Shown in pieces: positions 1 through 13,905 of a stretch of DNA of 64,000 nt. The stretch lies in assembly GCA_013396755.1 (NCBI GenBank), contig VWZF01001682.1, forward strand, positions 1,843,883 through 1,907,882. Reading direction: 5' to 3'. The stretch comes from Sclerurus mexicanus (Eukaryota > Chordata > Aves > Passeriformes > Furnariidae). The translations under genes and the position numbers were made by a program. Under the pieces are notes generated by a model. The model saw only the letters and a list, made by a program, of their open reading frames with translations. It ran no database searches and was not told where the DNA came from. Position 1 is the stretch's first letter, and the number at the start of each line of letters is the position of its first letter.

Positions 1-2550
1 TAAAAAATATTATGTAAATGTAAAAAAGAAAATACTGTATCATTGGACTACAAAAAGAGAATACCTTCCTACAGTTCTGAAATTAGCTGAATTTAATACA
101 AAGCTTTAATAAGCTTCACAAATCTGCGATGTAAGAACTCTGATCCTTCCACTTCAAAAACATGGGCCTGTAGCACTTGATATAAAGGGAGAGCTTGTTA
201 GCTGTTGGCAACAGAAGTCCTCTTCGATCTGAGCCAGTCAACAGGGAACAATTTATGCAGACAAGCATTGTGTATAAGCCTAATGCCATTGAAAGCAGTA
301 GCAAAACACTGTTGAGACATTATAGGGATCAGCAGAGGGCACAACACGATTCATGGAAGTGGTTGCTGAGCAATTATCTGTTTTCATGGGTTTTTTTCTA
401 GTTTGTAAAATGGGAACATTTGAAAAGATAGTAATATCCGGGGTATGAACTACAACAAAACAAGACCATGTTGGACCATGTTAGAATATCAGATTGCTTT
501 TTCTTCATATTTAGACATCACCATCAAATAACTTTTTTAGATCCTAAGGAAAACAAGTTTTTCATCCCAAACACAAAAATTAGATATTGCTAATGCAAGG
601 TTCCTTTATAGGTAAGTACAAACAATATTGTGAACAAGAATTAGCAGTCAGGATGCATAAGCATTACAGCTGTAAGTGTTGGCTAAAACAAAGAAATGGT
701 AACACCAATGTTAACACCTTCCATTAAAAGAATTTAAAATCAATGTACAACTATTTGTATCATCAGGTGCAAATGCAAAACTTGCATTTATATTTATAGT
801 ATCAGAGGTAAAGGAGTGAACACTTTTTTACTGAAAGGTTGAAAATTCATATATATATTGATTTGAGTGTATCTATGTCCTGCTAAAGCATCCAAAGACT
901 AGTTTAAGTTTTTAGCAAAAGCAATAATGAATAGATAAAAATCCTTACAATTTTCCATGAAGAGGTGATGTCTATTTACAAGCCATAACTGAATTAACTC
1001 ATGTTAGCAGAGTATGATTCACAGCCATATTAGATAGAAAAACAGATTGGCATTTCAGGTTGTGTTTGCTAGTTTATTTTTTTGCTACAAAATAAATTTC
1101 ATAGCTACCAATTAATGCTTTTTATCTTGACCAACATACTTTTAGAGAACTAATGTCTTACTCATCTGTTGAGTTCTGTCAGTATGCTTCAATGAACATG
1201 TAAGTAACAAAATATAGAGAACTTGCTTATTTTATTTGTTGGAAGCAGAAATTTATACATTAAAGACATTTTTAATTACTGAGATTTTAGATGTAATTTT
1301 GAATTTCCAGTTTAAAATTATCCTTTAGTGTATTGTTAATAAACCATGCACTGTGTTATCAGTGGCACTGTTTGAATAGTGAAGCTCTTTTTGTTGTTAT
1401 ATTGAGAAGCTAGTGATAGGGTTGACTGCTGGTTTTGCTACCGTATTTATAAGTCAGTTAAAGAAATGAATGAAAGACATTATAAGAGAATTGAGCATTA
1501 TTGCCTTACGTGAAGTTACATATTTTGAGTATATATTAAAACTTGAAAAGTACAGATTATGTTGGACACAGAATTGCTGATGGGTGAGGAAAAGACAATT
1601 CCTCTTGGTTCTGCCTATTGAGTGTATGTAACAAAGTCAGGGATCCAGCAGTTTGATATTGTTCAAGAATTTCACATGATTTAAAGTGATCAAGGCAGAC
1701 TGAGACCAGACCGCTGGTGGATCCAACTGCCTGTCTCCTGAAGGAGTCAGCACAGCCCCAGGCACTGGCAGTGCAACGGGCTGGGTGCTGGGCTTTTCCA
1801 CAGGGAGAAGTGGAGAATCAGAGGAGAGCAGTGTAGTCTTATCCACCTTTCTTCTTGGTCAGGGTAATTTTAAGTTAGAAAGTTTCTTCTCAGTATATTT
1901 TTTTTGGTCACAACTTAAAATCTCAGTGTGAGCTGCATGGGGACTGAGTATTCACAGTAGCTGGAAGACTGAACAGGAGATACATAAACCATGCAAATTG
2001 ATGGAGAATGGTGCTTTTTGTGAATCCCACTTGGACATGAAACTAGGCTAAAGCTTTGTATTAGATGCATCTGTGAAATAAGTGTTCATGACCTTAACAC
2101 CTTTCTAGAATCCTGATAGAGGTGGTCAAATCACTTTCTGCTTTTTCACCTTTACTGATGCCAAATACACAAATAACTGTCACAGGTGTCTTAAGATTCA
2201 TGAGAGCAAAGAGGGACCTAAACTATATGTCTTTCTGATTAGGATGAAAGTAGGAGTTTGGGGGTTAATTTCTGGTTTTGTGTTTCAAATACAACAGAAA
2301 ACGAATAAAATTACTAAGTGTTGAGAATACATGTCAAAAATCTATAGGGATTGGACTCACTGGAAGACTACAGACTTACTACTTTGTCCTCCCCATCATA
2401 TTTCTGCAGTTTCTGATCTTGTAAAATAATTTTAACAAAAAACACAGGCAAGTGTTTCCACATGTTTGTAGAATAATTGCATACGGAAAGGAGCTCCAGA
2501 AATTTTGTTCAAGAACATGCTCAGAGGAGGTCTTATTAAATCAAGTTTCT
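1..2550. other. AT-rich unique sequence, no gene seen
   Basis: No supported gene, RNA or repeat is visible. The only GC-richer patch is about 1690-1860, which carries a 69-codon reverse frame without recognisable domain or splice context. The rest is AT-rich with short homopolymer runs. Confidence 0.5.
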
Positions 2551-2705
2551 CACAGCCAGGTCCCCTTGAGTCTTGAACACTTTCAAGCAGACTCCAAAGC
2601 CAATCTGGGCTAATTTTTCTGGTATTTCACCCTCCATAGTAGTATAACATTTTTTGCTAGCAACTTATCCAACTTAAATCTGTTGCTGCCCATTCTGTCT
2701 TTGTG
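2551..2705 (-). repeat. Degraded CR1 LINE 3' fragment
   Basis: Read on the plus strand this is the reverse complement of the avian CR1 3' region. It shows the ordered landmarks TCTTGAACACTTTCAAG, then GTATTTCACCCTCCATAGTA, then a run ending in CCAACTTAAATCTGTTGC. These parallel the CR1 blocks that usually read as a fast-evolving TTGAACAC...CTCCA segment, a TTCACCACCCTCA segment and an AACTTAAATCT segment. It is 5'-truncated, the usual state of CR1 copies, and much diverged. It has no coding capacity left. An A-rich tract (about 2709-2752) follows immediately on the plus strand. Confidence 0.6.
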
Positions 2706-5700
2706 TAACAAAAAAAAAAACAAACAAAAAAAATAACAAAAAAGAAAAATCAGATAATAAAGCTATAATCAAGCAAAGCAATGTGATTAGACATGCATGT
2801 GCCTGTGCATGCTGTTTTGGTAGCTTAATACACTTGATATGGGGAAGGCATAAATTCTAGACATATACAGCCAGATACTTCTGTTTACTGTTGTTCAGAA
2901 AAGGAATGAAGAGAACAGGCTGAGAACAGGCATAGGTAAAAGAGTACAGTTCTTAAACAATATTAACACAGACTTTCTACAGCTTTGTCCCCATTAACAC
3001 CCTGATCCCCAGCAAGAGCTTGGTTTGATTGGGACTTTCTTCTTATAGAGATGGTCTTTCTAGGCTTCTGAAGTTCTCTGGGCCAGAGATACATGGAATA
3101 AGCAATGGACAGTTAATACCTTGCAAACCTGTCAGGCTTTCTGGGCATTCATTAAATACAAAAGAATAAACTATAGATACTGATCATAAAAATTCAGTTT
3201 CCACTCACTTTATAGTATAACACCTGATAACCCAATGATGCCAGACTAGGTTTAGTTAAAGTTGGGCCTTCAGTCAAGGCACAGAATTGGTAAACCAGAA
3301 GAATAACCTCCTTTAACAGTTAGCAAGAATGAGCACATTTGCAAAAATCCTTTATAGCCATAATTATTGTGTTTTTTTTAAATTTTGAAATTGCTTATTA
3401 AGTATATTGCCTAGTTACTTTTAAGTATTTAAAATTATGCATACAAAGAAAATAGCTTTTCTAGGAGGATAATTCCCATGTAATCATATTTTTTGCGTAC
3501 AATTTACCCAACAAAAAATGATACTGTATTCAGTTGACTGGGGGTTTTTTACAACTTATGACATTAAAATTCTCTTCCTAGATCTGAGTTGCATAAGTGC
3601 TGGTCTAATTCTTTTCTGAGGACAAAGACTCTTCATACAATTTATAGAAAGGCAAAAAAAAAATGAGAGATTACTGCTACAATATTTTTTAGGAAGGAAA
3701 ATCCAAAAGGCCATTTGATAACAGCTCCTTAGTGAGGAAACAAAGCATCTGCTTCCTTTGGCTTGCATGCAGTCATCACCTAGGACAAACCTAAGGCAAA
3801 GCAAATTTAGAGTATTTGCCAGAGTCCTTTTTCAAAGGCAAGTTCTAGGTCATTCAGGCCTGCAGAGCATCCTACCTCTCCAGTACCTCTGCAGAGAAGA
3901 GTGACATCCCACCCACACAAGTGGGCAGTGGAAGATCATAAGTGGACTCCCACCCACTCTAGAAATCAAGTCTTTGGGAACAATAGAGACATCCAAGTTG
4001 AATTCTGAAGAATACTTATTCTTGCTGATTGTAATTGTTATACAAACGCACATCATTATTTACATTAAATACGTAGATACATAACATTAGGAACTCTTTA
4101 GATCTTGTCAGTGGGACAACAAATGTCTTAACACAACACTTCAATAGCAGGCTGTATATATAAATAGAATTTGACAGGTTTATGAGATACCACAGTAGAC
4201 ATAGACAATGAGAAATTAAAAGAATGTAAATGAATGTAAGAATAACAACAACAAAAAAAAAAAAAAACAAAACCACAACACCAAACACCTGTTTGGTGTA
4301 TCAACTGTATTAGCTTTTCACATACTTTTAGGTAAAATCTGCTCTAGTTTAGGGACAACTTCCTGATGAGTATTTGTAAGCTGCAGCAAAGAGGATGGGA
4401 AGCAGCCAGTTGGAGAGGTAATTCTTCTGGGAGCCAGGAAGGCTAATAAGAGCAATGTATATATCTTTTAGAAGGACTTTCCTTAGCTGTAATAAGAGAG
4501 TAACAAAAAAAAAAAAAAAAAGGACTATTTTTTCAATGATCAGAGTCTTTAAAAACTACAGAAGATGCACAATGTGACAGGTATTTTCAGGAAAAAAGTT
4601 AAATATGTAATTAACTTTGTTCTCAGTGATTCAGCTTTGAATTAGACCTGCTATGCTTTGTGACCTCCTTTCTATTGCTTTTTTACTAATCTGTTTCACA
4701 CAAACATGCTTTTTTTTCTGTCACCTGGAATTAGGGAGGCAGATGTTGTTGGGTTAGAATATTTACTTCTGCAACACCCGAATAGATGTAAACTGGTGTG
4801 GTCTATGTAAGAGTGAAAACCAGAACAGAAGTGATTGCCCAAGATCTCTCTTGAGAGAAGGAATGTCAGTGCTACCTTGTGTATCTGCTGGGGCACACCA
4901 GATGTCTGTGTACTCAGTGTTAAGCAGAAGGGAAAAAACAGGTATTTTGCTGTGCCTTAGTTGTCTTCTGAATTAACTGGATTTGCTTCTCATCTGCTGT
5001 GCACACAGTTCCCACAGCTCAGCTGATCTGTCATATGTTTTTAAACCAGTAAATTATTTATGTACCTAAACCTGCAGGCTAATGCAGATCAGTATAAGAA
5101 GAGATAAATCTACCCAAGTTAGATTTAATTAAAACATAATGTAAAAGTTTTGAATTCTTAGCATAAACTAGCTGATTTTGAGGCTGAGCTACCATTTAGA
5201 AAACTTGATAAGAACATAGGCATAGATTATTAAACATTGTCCTGTAGACTATTTTGTAGTCTTGTAGAAATGTGACTTGCATTTGATTTTAATTTCATTG
5301 CATGCCAATAATTCCATTCTTCTTTCCAAAAAGATTTGTAAAGAAGAGGAAAGAGAACTGTTTGATACTAATAAGATACTAAGATACTTAGATACTAAGT
5401 ATTTATAGTCTAAGTACTTGTTTAATAGTCCTAGGGGTGTAGTGGGAGAGATCCCTCTGCATTGCAAGAAAAAAAAATAATTTTGAGTTGATATGGCCTG
5501 GCACTCAAACAACTTTTAGAAAATTCATTACTCGGAGAATAAATGCAGAATGTTTACAAATAAAAAGGCATGATTGAAGTCCTTATCTTACCTATTGGGG
5601 TATATGTGTTTGGCAGCTGACTTCCAGACTTCTGTGGCAGCACCAAAACTCTGTTCTGAGTCTTACAGGTTAACTCAACATTTGAGAATTTATACAACAA

Positions 5701-5875
5701 CCTAAAGAAAAGTCACCCCATTTTATTTATATTTTTTTCAGCTACTAGGTAAGCATTGTCAAACCAAGCTAAAAGTAATATTTCTGTTGCTTTTTGCTTT
5801 CCTGGGCAATATTTCTATCAGTGTATCATACAACAATTGAACATAGCCTTTTCCCCAGGCTATAAATTGCATCAG
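2706..5875. other. AT-rich unique sequence with A-tracts
   Basis: No gene is supported. A-rich low-complexity tracts lie at about 2709-2752, 4253-4268 and 4504-4521. A small cluster of GATACTAA-like words at 5363-5402 contains a perfect palindrome with 8-bp arms (ATACTTAG / CTAAGTAT, 5384-5402). The reverse open frames here are short and feature-free. Confidence 0.45.
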
Positions 5876-5876
5876 C

Positions 5877-5900
5877 TTATATATATATATATATATATAT
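5877..5900. repeat. (TA)n microsatellite
   Basis: About twelve uninterrupted TA dinucleotides lie between GCATCAGCT and TCAATTTTTC. Confidence 0.9.
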
Positions 5901-8440
5901 TCAATTTTTCTTTTTTCATCCTGTCCTAGGAAGATCAGCTTAGCAAACTTAGTACCTTTGTGAAAATAAAAAACAATGAGCTGAAAACAAAAGAAAAAAA
6001 AACGTTTTCTGGCTTTCAAATATGACAAAATCAATTATATAGACATGTCCAAAACAAAATCTAGCTTTTTAAAAAGAAAAGGAAGAACTTATGTATGTTG
6101 ACACTGACATTGTATAATGTTGCATTTTGAATTCTCAGATGAGATCAGTAAGCACAGATATATTCAGGAAATTACGTGATTGTCTTCTGCAAATAAAAGT
6201 TCTTCCATGTCTAGATAGTGTACACACAGATTAAATCTAAAAATAGTATTGAAATTCTGTCACACAAACATTTTTATTACTGCTTTCATTCAGTTATTTA
6301 AGCAACTATTTTTGTAGCAAGAGAAGTTTAAATTCTATTTAAATTCTCCTGTTCTATTTTATGTTTTCATATTCTTATACAGTCTCTTTGATCTCTGTTC
6401 TTAAGTGAGTTTTCAGTGTACTTGGCAATTGTCCTCATCGTTTTCTGAACTGTACAGTCTGACTCTAGAAATTAGGAAACAATAATCCCAAGTGATGTTT
6501 TAAATTAAAGATTAACATACATAATGATATTGGAACATCCTCTATATTATTCTCCCTCTTGTTTGCACACATTTGTCAATCTTCTTTGATTCTCTGACAG
6601 GATCTGAGTACTGAATTAAGATAATCAGTGAACTTTTCCCAGGTATTTTAAACCACTAGATATTCTTTGAATATTTTATTTTCCTTTCAATTTTGAATTA
6701 ATCAACTTTAAACATTATTTGGTATTAACATTGTAAAGCACCTTATATTTTTCTGTCTTTAAAATTATTTGTGGTACACTTTTCTTGAGTAATTAAAACC
6801 AGCAGTAACAAGAAACAGAGAAAAATAAGAGTTGTTTATAACTTTCTAGTTTTTACTTTTGATCATTTAATTTATGACCAGTTGAAATCCATTTTCCTCC
6901 AAGACTGTATATTCACAACCATATTTTTCCAGTGGTAGCATAATTCTGCAAGAGCCTCCTCACAGTTTTGCAGATAACTTTTGATTAGATAAACTGCTAT
7001 TTCCAAATACTGTAGTATGTCTTCAGAATTTATGTGTTTTCTGAACTTTGCTGAGTTTCCCCACTTAGGCATTATGCTCATTCCTTATTTATTGCCAGCA
7101 CTGTTTCCATTCTGCTAAAAACTAAAGCCATCTCCTCTGCATTAAAAAGGAGAGTGATAAACTGTTACCAACTGGTCTGATGGAACAGAGAAAATGGAGG
7201 ATATCTACAAACCCATCTTATTTATGGGGTGACTCTTCTAAAAAAACCTTTGCAATAGAGCACTGTTGCTCTGCTGTACCCAGCTGATTCCACACAGTGA
7301 CCTGGCTAATGATTTTATAAAAAATAAATAGGCCCCAACCTGTCATCAGCCCTCTTAAAAAGCATCTAAATGTTACTCTGATGATCTTCAGTAAAAAACA
7401 GTATGTCTTCTCACAAAATGCAGACTCTCAAATACAAACTCAAAAATTACCTTTGCATGTCTAGTTCTACTTGAAGCAATAAGAATTATTATATTTTATT
7501 TGATAATTCTGTAAAGTAGAAAGACAACTTTAAAAAAAATATTTAAATGCAGAAAATGTCACTTTTCTAGTATTTTGTTGGAGGAAATATTGGGTGAGTC
7601 CATAAACTGTTGTTACTAGAACCTGAGGGAGAAAAAATTATTTCACTAACTTCTAATGAATGTGTGTAACAGATCAACGATACATACAGCATTCTTGATG
7701 TATATTTCTCTCTCAGTTGCATGAATTCAGTGGATTTATTTGCATTTTCTTTCATATTGTGAGATATATACAACTCAGGGACAATTAGTAATAAAGAAAC
7801 ATTAAGTACCAGAAATTAATCTCCTCAATGGTTTCTTTTCTTTTTTTTTTTTTCCCCCCTTGCCTGGAGGGTTGATTTTATGGCTTTAGAGCAATTATTA
7901 TTTATCATCTCTTGGTTTACGGGAAAGAATTAGAGTTATTAGCTATTAAATTATCCATGAAAATTTGACACTATACTAGACCAAACAAACCCTGGGGCTT
8001 GCTGATTTTCCCAGTATGAAACATCTGTGACTTCAGCTAGAGAGAACTTAACATTGTCTAATTAGATTTCTAAGATTTATAAGGCTCAAATGCTCTATTA
8101 TTAGAACCCTGAAAATTGGAGCAAAACTTGAAACTTGCATTTACTGAAGATTATTTAAAAACATTTTTAATAGCGCTGTGTGTTGCTAAATACTACTAGC
8201 TTGTAATTGGTGAAGATTACCAGATAATGTATTATAGTCTGTAACAACAGGAGTTCAGGAAAAAAATGTGCTCCCTACAATTCTAATAAGTTACAGCTTT
8301 CAACTTCAGTAATTAAAAACACTTAATTGAAAATGGTGCATTAATTATATGTTTATTTTTATATTCCAATTTAAATATAGTTTGTGTTCTGTGGTCTGCT
8401 GAGGCAAAAAGTCGAATTGGTGTATTTTCTATTCTGCAAC

Positions 8441-8469
8441 ATTATCACTCATGGACAGTGAGTGATAAT
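8441..8469. repeat. Perfect inverted repeat, 11-bp arms
   Basis: The arms ATTATCACTCA and TGAGTGATAAT are exact reverse complements separated by the 7-base loop TGGACAG. No flanking target duplication or transposon termini were seen, so this is annotated only as a potential hairpin. Confidence 0.8.
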
Positions 8470-9280
8470 CATCAGTCATCAGCGTAGAACAGTGGGTTCA
8501 TGATGACTCTGATTTCAAGACTGACAGACAGTGAAATAGCCACTGTTCTATCTTTTTCTTTGGAGTCAATATGGCTTCTTAATGTGGTAATTAGGTACTT
8601 CATTCTATCTTCTATTATTGAAGCTAAAAATGGTTCAGAAATTTCAAACTGTTAAAATAAAAATAGCATTATAATATAATCATTGTTGCTATATTGAGAA
8701 GAAAAAAAAAAGAGAACGTTATTATGTTGCTAAGAACTTGGAAATTAGGAAGGGGAGAAACCTGAATTATCACTCCACTCTTAGTTTTTTTCTTTTGCAT
8801 TTGGATTAGAGCAATGTTTAGTTACAGAATCCCTTTCTCATTAAATACACAAAATAAATACTTCTTGGAAATAAGGAGCTTTTCAACATTTTGTCTTGTC
8901 CTAATTGTTCACTGAATTGCCCCATGTATTATTTACTATAGTCTATTCAGTTCCTGCTCTAAAGAAGAAATGATCAATTTCCTCAAGTGTTCTTCAGTGG
9001 TGTGCATCAATATATTATCTGTGTTTTTCACAAACACTAATTAATTTTCATAACATCCTTCTGGACAAGGGGTGGAATTAACCCCAATTTGTAGAAAGGA
9101 AACAGAATGACTGAGAGTGAAAGTTCACAGATTTCCATACTGTAGGTAACATTTACTGCTTCGTTTCTGAGAGTCCTAGGTATTACATGAGGCTTTATTC
9201 ATAGACAGTTTCTATCCATTTCCATTTCATTTGTAAGAAAGAAACATTTCTGCTAGTTGGACCACTTCACTACATCAGTC

Positions 9281-9297
9281 AATAATAATAATAATAA
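9281..9297. repeat. (AAT)n microsatellite
   Basis: Five to six AAT/ATA units run into a short A-tract. Confidence 0.8.
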
Positions 9298-12200
9298 AAA
9301 AAGACTATGCAGTAATAATGAAGCATGAGAAATCTGCTCTCCTCCATTGCTGAAATCGCAGGAAGAAAAACTGTTTCCATAGGATAGAATTCAAGCGTGT
9401 GAGCCAGGAAGCCATGCTTTTTTCTTTCTGCAGGGTTGTATTTTATTTATTCATAGTTTCAATTTCTATAACAAGTCAGACAGAGGTCCTACAGTGAACA
9501 ACCTCCTTCATGACTGTGCTTTGATCCCATGGAAGGTCTATTCAGTGTCCTGGAAAAGCTGAATCGTTTAAGAAATGGTGTATTTGATCTTGTAGCTAAG
9601 ATATTCTGTCTTAGCAATGTAGGTTAGTTAATTTTGTGCTGGCAACCAGAAACTCAGCTTGAGTGCTTGACTGAATGATTTCAATAATATTATTTTTACT
9701 GCTGATTTCTGTGTGTTCATTCCTTGATTTCGGCGGAGTGGGTGGGGGCGAGGGAGAGAAGGCAAACTAAAAAAAGGCCCAAGGACTCCAACACAGGAAT
9801 ATTTTCTTTACAAATCATCTATTTCATCAACATGGTAGCAAACTCAAGATTCACAATCTGCAAGTTATCACAAATTTTTAGTATATGGCTCTTTCCTCAG
9901 TGGAAGTAGCTAGGAAAGACTGTGATGGGAAGAGTCATTAGCATGGCTAGAGGATTCCTCATCCCTCTGAGGGATTATTTGTGGTCAGTCTTTCTGTCTG
10001 TGAAAGGACTTGTGAGATGTCTGAAAACACAGAAACAATGAGCTCCTCTGAGATGTTGAACTAAGTATTTCTATGTATGAAAATTATTTTTATAAAAGCA
10101 TATGACATGAGTAAATTCTGTAAGAATTTTGCAGTCCAGACAACCTACACATAGATTAGTTCACATAAAAAACCTTAGCACGGAAGTTATCTGCTGAGTT
10201 TGAAGTCCTTGATTCAAAGCTTAGAGGTCCTAAATTACATAACTTTTTTTTTTTTTTTTGAATAGGCACAATGTCATGTTTCTGCCTCACTTTCCTGTGG
10301 AAACATTTTTAAACCTTTATGACTAAATATTTCCAGAAATTTTAGCTTAAATAAAAGCCTGGGTACATGATATTTTCATCTAGAATGAATAATAACAAAG
10401 CTTGAAGGGACTGAAGGGACAGTCTTGATAAAGGGAATTGTTATGTGATATTAATAACAGGTGGTGATTCCACGTTTGTTTGCTATTACAGTAATGAATA
10501 CTGAAAAAAAAAAATACAGAAGTTGTGCCACTTGGCAGTGCCAAGAATCAGTCTTTTATGCTGATTCTCAAGCTAGCGACAGAATTTATCAGATCACATT
10601 CTAAAATGTCATCCCATTGCTTAAACCACTAGACTTTTTTAACTTACAAAATCCTTTTGTCAAAGTAAACTCCTCAAATAGATAGTGTGCCATTTGGACC
10701 TTGTGTACACCTTTTCATCTACCTCCATCAGTTGCAAAAAACCATGTTCTTTGATCTCAGCTGCATGCAGTGGCCTTTGACATTTCAGTCACATTTTTAG
10801 TGCATGGGCCACTTTCTTGGCCATGTCAGAGGCTACCTGAGAGTGCGTAACACTCAGACCTGTATTTTCAGTTGAGAATTTTGTTGCCCACAATGTTTGT
10901 AAGCTTGCAAGTAGCAAACAACAAATGTAAATGCTATCTTTTTTCCTTAATATCTCCCACATTTTAAAAACTGTCAGCTTCCAAAGTTTTTGAGACCTAG
11001 GTTGTTTAACAGTAAGCAAGTAAGGATGTCCTAATCTTACCATTACAAAACCATTTTCATGTTATTTATATTGGTCCATGATTACTTTTTTATACATTAA
11101 TATTTTGCTAATATCTTCTAGGTTTTATACAAACATCTGTAAAATTACTTAATTGTTCTCCCTATTAAATGTGAAATTGAGTGGCACAATTTAACATCAT
11201 TTCAAAATCCTATGCAAGCCCATAGTCAACTGTGGTGTATTCTAGGAAGGATATTTTGAATAAAAGCAATATTTTCTCTAGTAATAAAAAATTTAAAGGC
11301 ATAAGTGCTAGCACTCATTTCCATTGTCACTTTTCTACTCTTGATATATCCACTTTAGAGAAGAAAGTAAGGCCAAAGTACCTCTAGGTGTGTTTTCTTG
11401 CACCACCTTCTCATTTCCTCTCAAACCTCTGATGTACTGTTATAGAACTATGCTGAGCCTGGTGTCTGATTTCCCAAAATTTTATACCAAATTTCCTACT
11501 AGATGAAAAATGCCAGTTATGCTGCAGTTGAAGTTCTTGAAGAGATGAAGCAGAATTTAGATTACATATAGATCTTAAAAGTGATACATGAAATGAACAG
11601 GTGACATGTAACAGGATATGAACAGATGTAATAAATAAAAGATAATACTAAGTTTTTAAAGTTTGCTTTACGAATACACTTTAAGAAAGTCTGTAATCTA
11701 AAACATAAAAACTTGCATTTATCATTTAAAAACAATTGCTGAACAATTATTTTGCATGATTTTTAGAAAAAAAGGCATTTTAAAAAATTATTTAGTATAA
11801 CCTATTACCCTTAATCCATGTATCCTTTTAGGATCTTTTAGTTAAACTATTAATTTTTAAAATGCATATCAAATTTCACTTTAAGCGTAACTGATGCTCT
11901 GTTTGATTTTAACTGCTGTTATTAGCATCTTGGTGCTGCCACCTTCAGGCACAGAGAAGGGCAATAGAAAGCAAAACCACATCCTCAGCTCTAACTAAAG
12001 CTGAACTTATGTTATTCATATTAGGAAACATGCCCCATCCTCACATCCCTGCCACTTGTTTCTAGGTGAGTGCTGCTTCAGCAAGATCTCTAGATTCCTA
12101 GCTTATGTGTTTACTGATCGTCTTGAAGAAACGTATCCAGGCATATGCTTAACAAAAGAAGTGTCAGAGAAGATTCTCTTTACTTAGGTAAAGGCCACAG

Positions 12201-12939
12201 CATCTTTTTATTCGCAATGAAACTGTTCCTGGAGTCTGCAGAGTAGGCGTGCTTGGCTATAAACCTAGTAAAAAAGCAAAGGAAAAACATACCTAGGAAG
12301 GAATCAAGATTTAACAGGTTCAGATACTGCTTTACTGTTCAGAAATGTAAGAACAGACACTCCCTGAAGTAAGACCAAAAGTCAATATTGTCAAGTATCC
12401 TCTTTCTGGCAGTAACCAATAACAGTTCTCTAATGAAGAGAGCAATCACATTATGATTCTGCCCTGAAAAACTATCCCATTCAAAAGTGTTTGAATTCAG
12501 CAGCCAGAATGCATAGCTTGGATAGATTTTTCCTACATAGATTTTTTTAGTTGCTTTCAAGATCATACAGCTTAGCAGCTGCTTGTGTTTTTCTATCTGG
12601 TTCTGTACTTCAGCTTGTCTTTGTCACTCCTCTGTTTCTTTACTGTTGAAGTTTGTTGTCTCAGGAGTGGATGTAACATAGCTTGGATAGAATTTGTGTG
12701 ATTTTATGTTTCATTCCCTATTTCTTTCATTAAGAAATGTACAAAAATGTACAAAAACAATCTGTAAATGTCTTAAGATCTGAAGCTGGAGTAGTATTAA
12801 TCAAAGTAGTATTAGCCAAGGTTGGGTTTGGGTTTTTTCCTCTCCTTATGTTGCATTGTATTTGTCTACATGAAATTGGATATGCTATTTTATTATTTCA
12901 GTAACAGGTAACACTTGTTATTATGATCTTACCGAATAT

Positions 12940-13905
12940 CACCACAGACTTGTCACCTCACTAGTCACTCCCTGGGTCATTTGTGGTGAAGAGCATAGGT
13001 CTTAATCCTTACTCTTATGCAACTCAATTAGTAATCCTCTTCCCAGTTCACCATTACTCCATTATCTCCCTTGCCATACTTTCATCAAATTACTGTTCTA
13101 CGTGAGAGATTTCTTTTCTCTAAACAACATTCTGATTTCTTTGATGGACTGTGGCTGATGGGACTTATGTGTCCTATGGAAGCCAGACTGGATGAATCCT
13201 ATGACATGCTCATTCCTTAAAAGAAAAAAAGACAGTGAATCTGCAAGGCATGTCTTGCCTTTCAAAAGCTGACTCTTGTCCATAACATCTTATTTATCTG
13301 GGCGCCTGTTAGTACTTTTCTTCAGAGTAATTTGCACTAGTTTGTATGGTACAGATGTCAACTTAATGGTCTGCAATTTTCCAGATCTTTCTTGAAGCCC
13401 TTCTCACCAGGTTAATTACTCTCAGAGCCTCTGGTACAGAGACAGTGTTAAATGAAAGTTTACACATCGTCATTAGTAGTTAAGATCTTTCATCCTTGAG
13501 TTCCTTTAGAACTTGGATAAATGCTGTCTGATGTGATTTGTTACCACTGATTCTCTCTATTTATTCTGTGATCTCTTCCATTGACCCTTAGTTTCATTTT
13601 CTTGCCTCCTAAGTCCTCTGTAAAAGTGATTTACCATATACGCAGGTCCCCAGACTCTGGGTCACTGCAGATTCAAAACATTCATTTGACTGTTTGTGTT
13701 TCTTTTATACTTTCATCCTTTGTTGACCTTAAAGGCACTGTGGCGAGCTTCCTGCTTTTGATGCACTTTAAAAAGGATTTAATACTAGTTTTTGTGCTTT
13801 TTGTACTTTTTGCCAAAACTTTTTAATGGCCTGTCTTATTTGCATTTCTTCGCTGAAAGTCTCGGAACTTATGGTCATCCTTTCATAACTCAGACCCAGC
13901 TTCAC
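12940..13905 (-). mobile_element. Old CR1/L3-like LINE fragment, ORF2 remnant
   Basis: Read on the reverse strand, this is a decayed LINE second-ORF segment covering the linker and the start of the reverse-transcriptase domain. Landmarks appear in the expected order. Around 13740-13800 a reading like FLKCIKSRKLATVPL matches the conserved linker of CR1-clade elements. At about 13470-13545 there is a segment equivalent to 'DG(I/V)HP..LKEL', read as CAGACAGCATTTATCCAAG then CTAAAGGAACTCAAGGATGA. At about 13330-13400 a reading resembling 'NYRPI.LTSVP.KLV' appears as KLQTIKLTSVPYKLV. At 13130-13215 a frame gives IQSGFHRTHKS, like the 'SQHGF..G.SC' block. Frames shift repeatedly and stops are present, so it is long dead. 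The spacing and order make chance unlikely. The exact subfamily is not determined. It may extend further right. Confidence 0.72.

Larger units (their letters stand above)
5901..12939. other. AT-rich unique sequence, no gene seen
   Basis: No gene, RNA or clear mobile element is supported. The stretch holds an AAT microsatellite near 9281-9297, poly-T runs at about 7838-7853 and 10243-10260, and a perfect inverted repeat at 8441-8469. The region 8040-8380 has the AT-rich, low-repeat texture typical of conserved noncoding sequence, but that cannot be tested from one genome. Confidence 0.4.

Noticed and set aside
6872..7081. 69-codon reverse frame with a protein-like C-terminal part (EEALAELCYHWKNMV)
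   Set aside because: No family was recognised and no splice context or other supporting feature was found. It may be a pseudogene scrap, but that cannot be supported.
10789..11043. 84-codon reverse frame
   Set aside because: No recognisable domain and no context. Composition is like the surroundings.
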